64,000 nucleotides of DNA from the NCBI RefSeq assembly GCF_029960785.1, contig NZ_JASBQE010000067.1, positions 1 through 64,000 of the forward strand, given 5' to 3'. The position numbers were made by a program, and so were the translations under genes. This DNA comes from Polyangium sp. 15x6. GTDB lineage: Bacteria > Myxococcota_A > Polyangia > Polyangiales > Polyangiaceae. Of this stretch, positions 26,133-35,200 are shown one piece after another. The notes under the pieces were generated by a model. That model was not told the DNA's origin. It worked only from the letters and a program-made list of their open reading frames with translations, and ran no database searches. The stretch's first letter is position 1. Every line of letters starts with the position of its first letter.

Positions 26133-27062
26133 TCAACGAGGCGCGCGGGGCGCTTGCCGCTCCCGGGCGTCGGACAGGACGAACTCTTTGAGAGCGCGAG
26201 CGGCCGAGGACTGAACGGTCCCCCTCGGGTGAATCAACGAAAAGGGCCGGCTCGCCCCGCGGAAAGGCGCGAGGACCTCGATCAGGCTGCCGCGCGCCAC
26301 GTCTTCTTCCACCAGGAAATCGTAAATCTGCACGAGACCGACGCCCGCCCGCGCGAGCCCGATCACGCCGAGCGCGTCCTCCGAGCACGTGTACGGCGCG
26401 TCAGGAACGAAGCTGCGCGGCGCGGGGTGGAAGGTCCACGGTAAAACCCGGCCCGAGCTCGGCATCAGGAATGCGACGCAGGCGTGCTCGGCCAGGTCGT
26501 CGGGCGAGCGCGGCGTGCCGTGCCGTGAGAGGTATGACGGGCTCGCATAAACCCCGAGCGGGTAATCGCCGAGCTTGCGCGCGACGAGCGTCTTGTCCTG
26601 GATGGTGCCCATTCGAATGGCGAGGTCGTGGCCGTCTCGCACGAAGTCGACGTTGCGGTTCGTGACGTTGACCTCGACGCGGACGCCTGGATATCGATCG
26701 CGAAATGCCCCGAGGATCGGCAGGAGGCGATGATGCCCGTACGTCGTGGGCGCGCTGATGCGCACGCGCCCCTCGACGAGCGCGCGTCCGCTCGCGAGGT
26801 CCCGCTCGCCGGCCGCGAGCAGGGAGAGGGCTTGCACGCACAATGCATAATAACGGCGGCCGTGCTCGGTCGGGGCGAGGCTCCGCGTGGTGCGGCGAAA
26901 GAGGGTGACGCCGAGGGCGTGCTCGAGGCGAGCGACGCTGCGGCTCGTGGCTTGCGGGGTGACGGAGAGGGCGCGGGCCGCGGCGGTGAAGCTCCCGGCC
27001 TCGTACGTGCGACAAAACGCCTCGATGCTGGGCAAGCTGCCGGCGAGCGCGGGGGCGATCAT
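26133..27062 (-). CDS. LysR-family transcriptional regulator
   Basis: A 309-residue regulator. The N-terminal winged helix-turn-helix is clear (IEAFCRTYEAGSFTAAARALSVTPQATSRSVARLEHALGVTLFRRT), followed by the linker helix and an effector-binding domain (GRVRISAPTTYGHHRLLPIL, VEVNVTNRNVDFVRDGHDLAIRMG). The style is that of the large CrgA/DmlR-like subgroup. The start is ambiguous: GTG 27071 or ATG 27062, neither with a good ribosome-binding site. It is divergent over about 76 bp from a DJ-1-like gene, which is its likely target together with the GST gene that follows. Confidence 0.92.
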   Translation of the reverse strand: MIAPALAGSLPSIEAFCRTYEAGSFTAAARALSVTPQATSRSVARLEHALGVTLFRRTTRSLAPTEHGRRYYALCVQALSLLAAGERDLASGRALVEGRVRISAPTTYGHHRLLPILGAFRDRYPGVRVEVNVTNRNVDFVRDGHDLAIRMGTIQDKTLVARKLGDYPLGVYASPSYLSRHGTPRSPDDLAEHACVAFLMPSSGRVLPWTFHPAPRSFVPDAPYTCSEDALGVIGLARAGVGLVQIYDFLVEEDVARGSLIEVLAPFRGASRPFSLIHPRGTVQSSAARALKEFVLSDARERQAPRAPR

Positions 27063-27138
27063 TTGAAACACGGTAGCACAGATGCTTGTACGAGCCGTCC
27101 TCTACCGGGCAGCCGCGTCCGTCGCTACCCTCCAGGCC

Positions 27139-27957
27139 ATGACGAACCGAACTTCCGACACCGCGGGTGGGCGTCGCGTCGTGCTGCTCGCGCTGCTCGC
27201 CGCGGCGGGCCTCACCGCTTGTGGCGGCGCCCCGTCGCCCCATCTTTCCGACGTCTCGACATCCAAGAGCAAGGAAAAAGCCATGACCAAGCGTGTCCTC
27301 ATCGCGACGACCAGCCACGACAAGAAAGGCGATACGGGCGAGAGCACCGGCGCCTACCTGCCCGAGGTCGCGCATCCGTATGCGGTCTTCAAAGAGGCGG
27401 GGTACACGATTGATTTCGCCTCGGTCAAGGGAGGCCAGGTGCCGCTCGACGGCGTGGACCGCAAGGATCCGGTGCAGGCGGCCTTTCTCGACGACGCGCA
27501 GGTCGTCGCACGGCTCCACGCGAGCGCGCCTGCGGAGAAGGTCGATCCTGCGGCGTATGACGCGATCTTTTTTGCGGGCGGTCACGGCACGATGTGGGAT
27601 TTCCCGGACAACGCGGCCTTCGCGAGCGTCGCGGCGAAGATCTACGAGCGAGGCGGCGTGGTGGCCGCGGTTTGTCACGGCCCGGCCGCGCTGGTGAACG
27701 TCCGGCTCTCGACGGGCGAATACCTCGTGGCAGGCAAGCAGGTGAGCGCATTCACGAACGAGGAAGAGCGCGCGGTCAAGCTCGAGAAGGTGGTGCCGTT
27801 CCTGCTGGAGGACAAACTCGTGGAGCGCGGGGCGCGATTCGTGCCGGCGCCGAACTGGCAAAAGCAGGTGGTCGTGAGCGAGCGGCTGGTGACGGGGCAG
27901 AACCCGGCGTCGGCGGCGGGCGTCGCAGAAGCGACGGTGAAGCTCCTGGAGAAGTGA
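27139..27957 (+). CDS. DJ-1/PfpI-family (Hsp31-like) protein with lipoprotein signal
   Basis: A 272-residue protein with the class I glutamine-amidotransferase-like fold. Nucleophile Cys lies in AAVCHGPAAL, with GGHGTMWDFPDN before it and a Glu-containing TGAYLPEVAHPYAVF near the N-terminus of the domain, as in HchA/Hsp31-type glyoxalases and chaperones. ATG 27139 gives a lipoprotein signal ending in LTAC (Cys28), so the enzyme would be exported. An internal ATG at 27283 has a better ribosome-binding site (AAGGA) and would give a cytosolic form, so both may be made. It is divergent from the LysR gene and 69 bp before a GST gene, suggesting a stress or electrophile-detoxification group. Confidence 0.87.
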   Translation: MTNRTSDTAGGRRVVLLALLAAAGLTACGGAPSPHLSDVSTSKSKEKAMTKRVLIATTSHDKKGDTGESTGAYLPEVAHPYAVFKEAGYTIDFASVKGGQVPLDGVDRKDPVQAAFLDDAQVVARLHASAPAEKVDPAAYDAIFFAGGHGTMWDFPDNAAFASVAAKIYERGGVVAAVCHGPAALVNVRLSTGEYLVAGKQVSAFTNEEERAVKLEKVVPFLLEDKLVERGARFVPAPNWQKQVVVSERLVTGQNPASAAGVAEATVKLLEK

Positions 27958-28026
27958 GCCGCCGTTTGTCTTGGGCACGAGGCCTCATGCTGCTATGCTG
28001 CGCCCGCAGACCAGCAGGAGATTGCC

Positions 28027-28692
28027 ATGCCCCCGACGCTCTATTATCATCCCTTCGCCTCCTTCTGTCAGAAGGTGCTGATTGCGCTTTACGAGAACGG
28101 GACGCCGTTCGAGCCTCGGCTGATCGATCTCGGTGATCCTGCCTCGCGCGCGGAGCTCACGTCGGTGTGGCCGCTCGCGAAGTTCCCGGTGCTGCGGGAC
28201 GTGGAGCGCGACGTCATCGTCCCGGAATCCAGCCTGATCATCGATTATCTCGGGCGCCATTACCCGGGGCCCTGCAAGCTGATCCCCGCCGATCCGGAGG
28301 AAGCGATGCGCGTTCACCTCTGGGATCGCCTGTTCGACAACTATGTCGCCAATCAGGTCACCAAGATCGTGACGGACCATTTCCGCCCCCAGGGACGGCG
28401 CGATCCGGATGGCGTGGAGCAGGCGAAGGCCATGATCGCCACAGCCTATGCGCTGATCGAGCGGGATCTGCCCCCAGGCGGCTGGGCTTGCGGCGACGGA
28501 TTCACCCTGGCGGACTGCGCCGCGGCGCCGGCGCTTTTCTATGCCAATATCGCCGTTCCCTTCGCGGAGCACCCCAAGCTCGTCGCTTATTACGAGCGAC
28601 TGTGTGCACGCCCGTCCTTTGCCCGGGTGATCGACGAAGCTCGGCCTTACCGGAAGCCCTTTCCATTGGGATGGCCTGCCTCCTACGCCTGA
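28027..28692 (+). CDS. Glutathione S-transferase family protein
   Basis: A 221-residue soluble protein with AGGAG 6 nt before ATG 28027. The N-terminal thioredoxin-like domain starts LYYHPFASFCQKVLIALYENG and contains the cis-Pro region AKFPVLRD and the ESSLIIDYL motif that binds the γ-glutamyl end. The C-terminal all-helical domain has CGDGFTLADCAAAPALFY, matching the family's conserved capping Asp region. The active-site position is Ser/Cys-like (FASFC), as in bacterial β/θ-like members. It probably conjugates or reduces electrophiles; the substrate is unknown. Confidence 0.92.
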   Translation: MPPTLYYHPFASFCQKVLIALYENGTPFEPRLIDLGDPASRAELTSVWPLAKFPVLRDVERDVIVPESSLIIDYLGRHYPGPCKLIPADPEEAMRVHLWDRLFDNYVANQVTKIVTDHFRPQGRRDPDGVEQAKAMIATAYALIERDLPPGGWACGDGFTLADCAAAPALFYANIAVPFAEHPKLVAYYERLCARPSFARVIDEARPYRKPFPLGWPASYA

Positions 28693-28875
28693 GCGCCGAC
28701 GAGCGCGAGGTTCCTCGCCACGCGCCACGCGCTTCACGGTCACGTCGATCGTAACGAACCGCACATGGGTGCGCTCGCCCACCACGCGCGAGCGGCGCGG
28801 GGACCCCAGCCGTTTCGCTCTTGCCGCTTCTCCCTTGCCACCGACGCAGGGGCTGCTACCTTCGCGATGACCGGT

Positions 28876-28899
28876 TGACCAACTTCTAAAAATTGGTCA
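28876..28899. promoter_or_regulatory. TetR operator (24-bp palindrome)
   Basis: Half-sites TGACCAA and TTGGTCA flank a 10-bp AT-rich centre; 10 of 12 positions are symmetric over the full 24 bp. It lies 24 bp before the GTG of the TetR gene at 28924 in an otherwise AT-poor region, the expected place and form for an autoregulatory TetR/AcrR operator that would also control the P450 gene downstream. Confidence 0.75.
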
Positions 28900-28923
28900 C
28901 AGGGTCAGCAAGGAGCGCCCCTC

Positions 28924-29616
28924 GTGTCCGAACGCCCGCAACAGGTCCAAAGCCGCGCCGACCGGATCCTCGACGCCGCGGGCACGCTGCTCTTGCGCAT
29001 GGGCTACCGGAAGGTGACCATCGAGGACATCGCCAAGCAGGCGGACATCGGCAAGGGCACGGTGTACCTGCACTGGCGCTCCAAGGAGCAGCTGTTCCAG
29101 GCGCTGCTCCGGCGTGAGTCCATCCTCCTCGTCGAGGAGCTGCTCTCCGGGCTACGCAAGGATCCGGCCGAGATCAGGCCCCACCGCTTCGCGCGGAGCA
29201 AGTTTCTGGCCGTCCACAAGAGGCCGCTCACGATGGCGCTGGCGCTCGGAAACACCGAATTGCTCGGCAACCTGAGGGAGGGCCCGGTCGGGCGACAGGA
29301 GCTGCTCGCGGCCGACCGGTCCATCGAGATGATGACCCGCCACGGCCTGATCCGCGCGGATATCCCGAACATCGTCTATGCGATGCGGGCCGCGTCGGCC
29401 GGGTTCTACCTGCTCGGCACCGTCGACCTCGGCACCGCCAGCCTCGACCTGGAAGCCAAGGCCGACGCCCTCGCGCACACCATCCGGCATTCCTTCGAGC
29501 CTGCCGGCGAGCCACGGAAGGAGGTGATGGCGGCGGCCGCCGCCGAGCTCTGCACCGTCTTCGAGGATCTCATCACTTGCTACCGCAAATGGATCTACGC
29601 CGCCGAGCCCGGCTGA
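28924..29616 (+). CDS. TetR/AcrR-family transcriptional repressor
   Basis: A 230-residue repressor. GTG 28924 is chosen because AAGGAG lies about 9 nt upstream. The N-terminal helix-turn-helix domain is typical (ADRILDAAGTLLLRMGYRKVTIEDIAKQADIGKGTVYLHWRSKEQLF). The remaining roughly 160 residues form the helical ligand-binding and dimerisation domain. It is the first gene of an operon with the cytochrome P450 gene (36-bp gap) and has its own palindromic operator upstream, so it most likely represses both genes until a small ligand, perhaps the P450 substrate, releases it. Confidence 0.93.
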   Translation: MSERPQQVQSRADRILDAAGTLLLRMGYRKVTIEDIAKQADIGKGTVYLHWRSKEQLFQALLRRESILLVEELLSGLRKDPAEIRPHRFARSKFLAVHKRPLTMALALGNTELLGNLREGPVGRQELLAADRSIEMMTRHGLIRADIPNIVYAMRAASAGFYLLGTVDLGTASLDLEAKADALAHTIRHSFEPAGEPRKEVMAAAAAELCTVFEDLITCYRKWIYAAEPG

Positions 29617-29652
29617 TCCCGGACCCGGAAGCGCGCGGAAAGGGGAACCGCA

Positions 29653-30840
29653 ATGACGAACCTGGCCGACACCTGGGGCATTCACAAATCACAGTTCTGG
29701 CTACGCGGGCAAGTCCCGGACGAACCCGTCCACTTCGCTCCCGAACTCGGGATGTGGAACGTGTACGGATACCCGGAGACGCTGCGGATCCTCGGCGATC
29801 CCGGCCTGTTCTCGTCCAACACCATGCGTCTGGTCCCGGAGATCAGGCGGTCCATCGAGGGGAACCTGGTGCAGATGGACCCGCCGGAGCACAAGAAGCT
29901 CCGGAGTCTCGTCAGTCACGCCTTCACGCCGAAGGTCGTCGCGGACCTCGAGCCGCGAATCGCGCGTCTGACCCACGAGCTGCTCGACGCGGTGGATGGG
30001 CCGGATCGGCTGGAGCTCGTGGCCGATCTCGCGTACCCGCTCCCGGTCATCGTCATCGCCGAGCTCTTGGGGGTGCCCAGCAGCGACCGCGACATGTTCA
30101 AGCAATGGGTCGACAAGATGCTGGAGAGCTCCACGCAGTTCTCCCTCGTCAATCGCTCCGAGGAGCAAGAGCGCCAGGTAAAGGTGGCGCTCGAGCAGAG
30201 CCAGCTCCTGCTCGATTACCTCGGAAAACACGCCGCGGAGCGCAGGCAAAAGCCACGCGAGGACCTGCTCACCAAGCTCGTCGAGGCCGAAGTGGACGGC
30301 GACCGCCTCACCGAGACCGAGGTCGCCAATTTCGCGAACATCCTCTTGATCGCGGGGCACATCACCACGACCATGCTGCTCGGCAACACGGTGCTGTGTC
30401 TGGACGCGCACCCGGAGCAAGGGGCGAAGGTGCGCGCGGACCGGTCGCTGGTGCCCGGCGCCATCGAGGAGTCGCTGCGCTTCTTCAGCCCGTTCGCGAC
30501 CGTCGGCCGATCCACGACGAGCGCGGTCGAGCTCGGCGGCAAGACGATTCCTGCGGACCAGTTGATCATGGTGTGGATCGCGGCGGCCAACCGAGATCCA
30601 AGGCAGTTTACGAATCCGAACGAGTTCGACCCGTCCCGTGACCCGAACCCGCACGTCGCCTTCGGACGAGGCATCCATTTCTGCCTCGGCGCGCCCCTGG
30701 CCCGGCTGGAAGGGCGGGTCGCGCTGGACATCCTGCTGGATCGTTTCCCGCGCCTGCGCATGGATCCCGAGGCGCCGCCGGAGTTCATCCCCAGCCCGAA
30801 CATGACCGGCGTGCGCAAGCTGCCGCTGCTGGTCCGCTGA
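29653..30840 (+). CDS. Cytochrome P450 monooxygenase
   Basis: A 395-residue soluble bacterial-type P450 with AAGGGG before ATG 29653. Key motifs are present: I-helix AGHITTT, K-helix EESLR (ExxR), and heme-binding FGRGIHFCLGAPLAR with axial Cys344. In the I-helix the acidic residue normally before the conserved Thr (AGH-E/D-T) is Ile, which should alter proton delivery. Sequence style is like CYP107/polyketide-tailoring enzymes. It needs a ferredoxin and reductase, and none is adjacent. It is cotranscribed with the TetR gene. The substrate is unknown; it may be a xenobiotic or an antibiotic. Confidence 0.93.
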   Translation: MTNLADTWGIHKSQFWLRGQVPDEPVHFAPELGMWNVYGYPETLRILGDPGLFSSNTMRLVPEIRRSIEGNLVQMDPPEHKKLRSLVSHAFTPKVVADLEPRIARLTHELLDAVDGPDRLELVADLAYPLPVIVIAELLGVPSSDRDMFKQWVDKMLESSTQFSLVNRSEEQERQVKVALEQSQLLLDYLGKHAAERRQKPREDLLTKLVEAEVDGDRLTETEVANFANILLIAGHITTTMLLGNTVLCLDAHPEQGAKVRADRSLVPGAIEESLRFFSPFATVGRSTTSAVELGGKTIPADQLIMVWIAAANRDPRQFTNPNEFDPSRDPNPHVAFGRGIHFCLGAPLARLEGRVALDILLDRFPRLRMDPEAPPEFIPSPNMTGVRKLPLLVR

Positions 30841-30933
30841 AATTCCCTGTCGATCTCCGCGAACCGCCCTTCCGGCGCGGCGGTTTCGTGCGCTGATCGC
30901 GCGGCGAGGCCCGTATGGCTGGAAGCTCGGCGC

Positions 30934-31656
30934 ATGAGACCAGATCGAGATGCCCCGCGGCAGCCACGAATCCTCTTGGTCGAGGATGACGAGCGGCTCG
31001 CCGGGCTGATCCAGGCATTCCTCGCGGGGCAGGGCTTTCGTGTCGGGAGGGTCGCCGAGGGACGAGAGGCGATATCGATCATCCTCGGCGATCCGCCCGA
31101 TTGCGTGATTCTCGACATGTTGCTCCCCGGCGTGGGCGGGCTCGAGGTTTGTCGCGCGGTCCGCGCCGGGTATCCCGGGTTCATCCTCGTGCTCACCGCG
31201 CAGGACGAGGACATCCACGAGGTCGTCGCGCTCGATACCGGGGCCGACGACTACCTCGCGAAGCCCGTACGCCCGCAGGTGCTGCTCGCGCGGCTGCGCG
31301 CCCTCCTGCGCCGCGGAGCGCGCGCAGCCGCGGCGCCATCGGACGAGCGCGCGCGCATCACCTCGGGCGACCTCGAGATCGATGCCGAGCGCCGGGCCGT
31401 CACGCAGAGCGGCGCGCCCGTCTTGCTCACCGACGCGGAGTTCGAGCTCCTCTGGCTGCTCGCCTCGCGCGCCCCGGCGGTGCTGTCGCGGGACGAGCTC
31501 GTCGCCGAGCTCCGGGGCATCACGTTCGATGGGCTCGACCGGTCCATCGACATGCGCATCTGCAAGCTCCGCAAAAAGCTCGGCGACGACGAGCCGCCGC
31601 ATCGGCTCATCCGCACCGTGCGCGGCCGCGGCTACCTCTTCGCGAGGGAGCGATGA
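30934..31656 (+). CDS. OmpR-family response regulator
   Basis: A 240-residue regulator with an N-terminal receiver domain (ILLVEDDERL; phospho-acceptor Asp in CVILDMLLPG; conserved Thr in VLTAQ; Lys in AKPVRP) and a C-terminal winged-helix DNA-binding domain (LTDAEFELLWLLASRAPAVLSRDELV; DRSIDMRICKLRKKL; IRTVRGRGYLF). The sequence is closest in style to RstA. Its stop overlaps the start of the sensor kinase gene (ATGA), so the two form a two-component operon. It begins 93 bp after the P450 gene and has no obvious own promoter. Confidence 0.93.
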   Translation: MRPDRDAPRQPRILLVEDDERLAGLIQAFLAGQGFRVGRVAEGREAISIILGDPPDCVILDMLLPGVGGLEVCRAVRAGYPGFILVLTAQDEDIHEVVALDTGADDYLAKPVRPQVLLARLRALLRRGARAAAAPSDERARITSGDLEIDAERRAVTQSGAPVLLTDAEFELLWLLASRAPAVLSRDELVAELRGITFDGLDRSIDMRICKLRKKLGDDEPPHRLIRTVRGRGYLFARER

Positions 31657-33023
31657 ACAACCTCTTCCTGCGCTTTTATGCCGGTATCGTCGTCGCCCTC
31701 GCGCTGGCCGCGGTCCTCGTCGTCGGCTCGGCCGCGAGGCGCACCCACCCGAGCACCGCCTCGCCTGCGGAGCTCGAAGCCCAGGCGGCGCAGATCGCCG
31801 AGCATTACGTCGAGCTCACCGACGGCAACCACTGGCTCATGCAGGAGGCGCTCCGCGCCCATCCTCCCGAGCAGTGGGAGTCCGTGGTCGCGCGCTGGCA
31901 GCCCCATTTCCGCTACCCCATCGAGCTCAGGTCCGCGCCGGACGTGCTCGAGCCCGAGATGCCCGCTTTCACGCGCCGCCGCCTCGAGGCCGGCGAGAAA
32001 GCGGCCTGGGTCCGGGCCCGAGGGCCCGCGAGCGAGCACCTCGTGCTTTATCTGCCCCTTGAAGGGTCGGGCCGCGTCCTCGTGCAGGATCTCGATCTCG
32101 GCCCCCCCGTCGAGGTGCTGATCGAGCTCTTCGGGCGCGATCTCGTGGTGCTGCTCTTGCTCCTCGGTCTGGCCATTCTCGTGCTCACGCGCCCGATCGC
32201 GCGGCACGTGAACCGGCTCGCGGACGCGGCGAGCACCCTCGGTGATGGTCGGCTCGACGCGCGCGTAAATACCTCCGCGCCCGAGCCGGTCGCGCACCTC
32301 GCGCGCTGCTTCAACGCCATGGCCGAGCGACTCGAGCGATCGGCCGACGAGCAACAGGCGACGCTGCAGGCCATCTCGCACGAGCTGCGCACGCCCATCG
32401 CGCGCCTGCATTTCGCGCTCGAAGCGAGCGCGGCAGCCATCGAGGCGAAGGAGGCGCGCGTCCACCTCGACGGGATGGCGAAGGACGTGGGCGAGATGGA
32501 GGCGCTCGTCGAAGAGCTGCTCGCCTACGCGCGCCTCCAGCCCGGGGCGCCGCCTCTCGAGGCCGTCACGCTCGACCTCGTCGACCTGGTGGAAGGCGTC
32601 GTGCAGGACCTCGCGCCGCTCTCTCCGAATCTCTCCATCGAGATCGACGCGCCCGCGCCCGCCGTTGCCGTCGGGGACCCCCGGCACCTCCGGCGGGCGG
32701 TGTGTAACCTCGTGCGTAATGCCCAGCGCCACGCGCGCGCCCGGGTGATCGTTCGAGTTTCGGCGGGAGCGCGCGCGGTGGTGATGGTGGACGACGACGG
32801 TCCGGGCATTCCCCCCGAGCAGCGCGCGCGTATCTTTTTGCCCTTCGAGCGCCTCGACGCGAGCCGCAGTCGCTCGACGGGCGGGCACGGCCTCGGGCTC
32901 GCGATCGTGCACCGGGTGATGCAAGCCCACGCCGGCTGCGCGAGCGCCGAGAGCAGCGATCTCGGAGGGGCGCGGCTGATCCTCTCGTGGCCGGGCCCCG
33001 CCGAGACGCGCGTCGAGCGTTGA
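31653..33023 (+). CDS. Two-component sensor histidine kinase
   Basis: A 456-residue membrane kinase whose ATG overlaps the regulator's stop by 4 bp. It has an N-terminal transmembrane helix (YAGIVVALALAAVLVV), a periplasmic sensor region of about 120 residues, a second helix (LVVLLLLLGLAILVL), a HAMP linker (RPIARHVNRLADAA), HisKA with the phospho-acceptor His in AISHELRTPIARL, and a HATPase domain (N-box RRAVCNLVRNAQRHA, G1 DDDGPGIPPEQRARIF, G2 GGHGLGLAIVHRV). Layout fits the RstB/EnvZ class. The stimulus is unknown. It is paired with the regulator just upstream. Confidence 0.93.
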   Translation: MNNLFLRFYAGIVVALALAAVLVVGSAARRTHPSTASPAELEAQAAQIAEHYVELTDGNHWLMQEALRAHPPEQWESVVARWQPHFRYPIELRSAPDVLEPEMPAFTRRRLEAGEKAAWVRARGPASEHLVLYLPLEGSGRVLVQDLDLGPPVEVLIELFGRDLVVLLLLLGLAILVLTRPIARHVNRLADAASTLGDGRLDARVNTSAPEPVAHLARCFNAMAERLERSADEQQATLQAISHELRTPIARLHFALEASAAAIEAKEARVHLDGMAKDVGEMEALVEELLAYARLQPGAPPLEAVTLDLVDLVEGVVQDLAPLSPNLSIEIDAPAPAVAVGDPRHLRRAVCNLVRNAQRHARARVIVRVSAGARAVVMVDDDGPGIPPEQRARIFLPFERLDASRSRSTGGHGLGLAIVHRVMQAHAGCASAESSDLGGARLILSWPGPAETRVER

Positions 33024-33031
33024 CGTCGCCG

Positions 33032-34717
33032 TCAGCGCGGGAATGGATGGCCCTGGCGGGCGCGCTGGAATGCGCGCCGGACCTCGTCGAGTGCGCGGTC
33101 CGCGCGCGCTCCGGGCTCCGGCGCTTGCGCCTTGCCGCCGTCCTCCCACAGGTCCGCCGCGCCGAGCAGGGCCCCGGCCATCGCCGGATCGCCGTGGAAA
33201 TCGAGGGGCACGAGGTCGGCGACGCAGGCCGTATCCACGGGCGCCTCGGGATCCGCTACGAAGCGCGCGAACATCGAGAGCGCGCACGGCGTATGCGGCG
33301 GCTCCACCGTCGGCGTCCGCATGACGAGCGCGTGGGGCGCGTCGGGGAACGTGACGAAGGTCTGATGGGGCTGGGTGTAGTTGGGCGCGATTTCTTCCGC
33401 GAATTCGAGCGGCGTCTGCGGATCGAGCGTCCCGTTCATGAGGAGCATCGGGACGGTGGTCGGCGCGTATTTGCCGACGTACGCGTCGCGGGCATAACGC
33501 GGCCACGCGTCGAAGAGGGCGTATTCGGTGGCGACGTCGCCCGTCCAGAAGAACGCCTGATCCTGGATCGACTGGGCCTCGGCGAGGGGCAGCGGATCGA
33601 GCTCCATCATCTCCGAAATGGCGACGTTGAACGAGAGCACCTGCGAGTACAGGTACGCGTCCGGGTTTGCCGCGGACGAGGCAGGCGGCGCCGTCAAGAA
33701 GCCGATGAGGTGCTCGAACGCCGCGACGTCCGACGGCGCGCATCGATGGCCCCGGTAGACGAGCGCGGGGACGAGCGGGCGCGTCTCCAGCGTCGCGACG
33801 AGCGCCGCGAAGAGCTGCTTCGCGAGGCCCCGCGTGACGCCGAGGTCCGTGATACCCTGGCACTTCTTCTCGTCGAGGCCGTCGAGGAACGCGCCCATGG
33901 CGGCGAGCGGCTCCGCCCCGAGTTTGCCGCCGCAGAAAGCGTCCGCGCCGCACGCGCCCATGAACTTCCGGCCGACGTGATCGACCCAGCGATCGAACGT
34001 CGTGAGCGAGCAGAGTCCCGCCTGGCAAAGGCCGTCGAGCGTCACCGAGGTCGGTTGGTCCGGGAAGAGCTGGAGGTACCGCTGCGCCCAGTACGTGCCA
34101 TACGAGACGCCATAGACGTGCGCCTCCTGCCCCGGCGCGCGGGTCCGCTCGATGAGGGCGCCGACGTCGCGCGCGGCGTTCGTCGTGTTGAAATGGCCGA
34201 GGTCCGGCCCGAGGGTCGTGTCGAGGTGCGCGAGGCACGCGGCCCACTCGTTCGGATCGATGCCGTCCATGCCGGGCACTTCCTGGTCAGGGCATCCGAG
34301 CCGGGCCGAGCGCCCCACGCCCCGATGATCGACGAGATAGATGTCGCTCGACGGCGAGAGCGCCTGGAGCGGCACCGCGAGGGCCTCCTCGAGCCCGGCC
34401 CCGGAGCCACCCGGCCCGCCCGTCAAGAGCCAGACCTGCCGGCGTTCGGTCCCGGTCCCCGGAATGCGCTTCACGAAGACTTGCATTTGCGCGCCCCCGG
34501 GGTGCTCCCAGTCGAGCGGGACGTCGACCATGGCGCATTCGGCTTCCTTCCCTGCGCCATCGGTGACGATCGGGCAAGGGCTCCAGGCAATGGCCATCGG
34601 CGCGCCGCTCTCGCCGCCCCCCGTCTCGTTCGCCGCTCCCTCGTCGCTCCCGCAGCCAGCAACCATGGCGATTGCAGCGCCGGCGATTCCCCAGGTCATC
34701 CAAGACATGCTTTTCAT
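33032..34717 (-). CDS. TAP-like α/β-hydrolase lipoprotein (probable peptidase)
   Basis: A 561-residue exported hydrolase; ATG 34717 has GGAG a few nt upstream. Lipobox VAGC (Cys22). The catalytic core is of the tripeptidyl-aminopeptidase/proline-iminopeptidase type: oxyanion motif GGPGGSG, VDHRGVGRS, nucleophile Ser205 in GVSYG, acid Asp in MNGTLDPQTP and His in PDAPHAL. The long lid insert between them (about 250 residues) and the N-terminal Gly/Glu linker are typical of secreted actinobacterial and myxobacterial members. It probably trims peptides or esters outside the inner membrane. It converges with the sensor kinase gene (8-bp gap). Confidence 0.9.
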   Translation of the reverse strand: MKSMSWMTWGIAGAAIAMVAGCGSDEGAANETGGGESGAPMAIAWSPCPIVTDGAGKEAECAMVDVPLDWEHPGGAQMQVFVKRIPGTGTERRQVWLLTGGPGGSGAGLEEALAVPLQALSPSSDIYLVDHRGVGRSARLGCPDQEVPGMDGIDPNEWAACLAHLDTTLGPDLGHFNTTNAARDVGALIERTRAPGQEAHVYGVSYGTYWAQRYLQLFPDQPTSVTLDGLCQAGLCSLTTFDRWVDHVGRKFMGACGADAFCGGKLGAEPLAAMGAFLDGLDEKKCQGITDLGVTRGLAKQLFAALVATLETRPLVPALVYRGHRCAPSDVAAFEHLIGFLTAPPASSAANPDAYLYSQVLSFNVAISEMMELDPLPLAEAQSIQDQAFFWTGDVATEYALFDAWPRYARDAYVGKYAPTTVPMLLMNGTLDPQTPLEFAEEIAPNYTQPHQTFVTFPDAPHALVMRTPTVEPPHTPCALSMFARFVADPEAPVDTACVADLVPLDFHGDPAMAGALLGAADLWEDGGKAQAPEPGARADRALDEVRRAFQRARQGHPFPR

Positions 34718-34855
34718 TGTGGCTCCACTCCTCGATGGCCCCCCGGAGGACCACCGTGCCGCGTGAGCCGCAGCATGTCCGTCGCAAGTTTGTCGTCACC
34801 TTGTAAGTGTTCGTAACGCCGAGGTGAGAACTCTCACCGGCAGGTCGTCGAGGCC

Positions 34856-35190
34856 TTTTCTGGGGGCCGCCGCGCCGGGGCGCTGCCCCGGGCCCCGCGG
34901 GGGCTATCCGCCCCTCGACCCGGACCAGCGCAAGCGCTGGACCATTTGGGGAAGAACTGCGCGATGCGCAGTTCTTCCCACGGGCCCGTGGCAAGACCAG
35001 GGACAACGTCGTGGATTGAAGCCGTCTTGGTTGGCAGCGTCGCTCGCCGGTCTTGAATCGGCCTGTTCGATGAACTGCGCATCGCGCAGTTCATCGACCC
35101 TGGGTCCAGCGCTTGCGCTGGTCCGGGTCCAGGGGCGGATAGCCCCTGGTGGGGCCTGGGGCAACGCCCCAGCGAAGCGGCCTCCAGAAG
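34856..35190. repeat. Composite hairpin repeat, complete copy D
   Basis: Same build as copy B: a reverse type I arm (first stem GGAAGAACTGCGC, second CCAGCGC/GCGCTGG around AA, fourth CCGGGGC/GCCCCGG), a central CACGGGCCCGTG palindrome and spacer, then a forward type II arm (CGATGAACTGCGC stem, CCAGCGC/GCGCTGG, AGGGGC/GCCCCT, TGGGGC/GCCCCA). The outer ends are inverted: about 21 of 26 positions match between the left end and the complement of the right end (core GGCC, CCAGAA). It ends about 10 nt from the stop codon at 35201 and about 140 bp before the hydrolase start. Confidence 0.85.
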
Positions 35191-35200
35191 AGACCCATGC

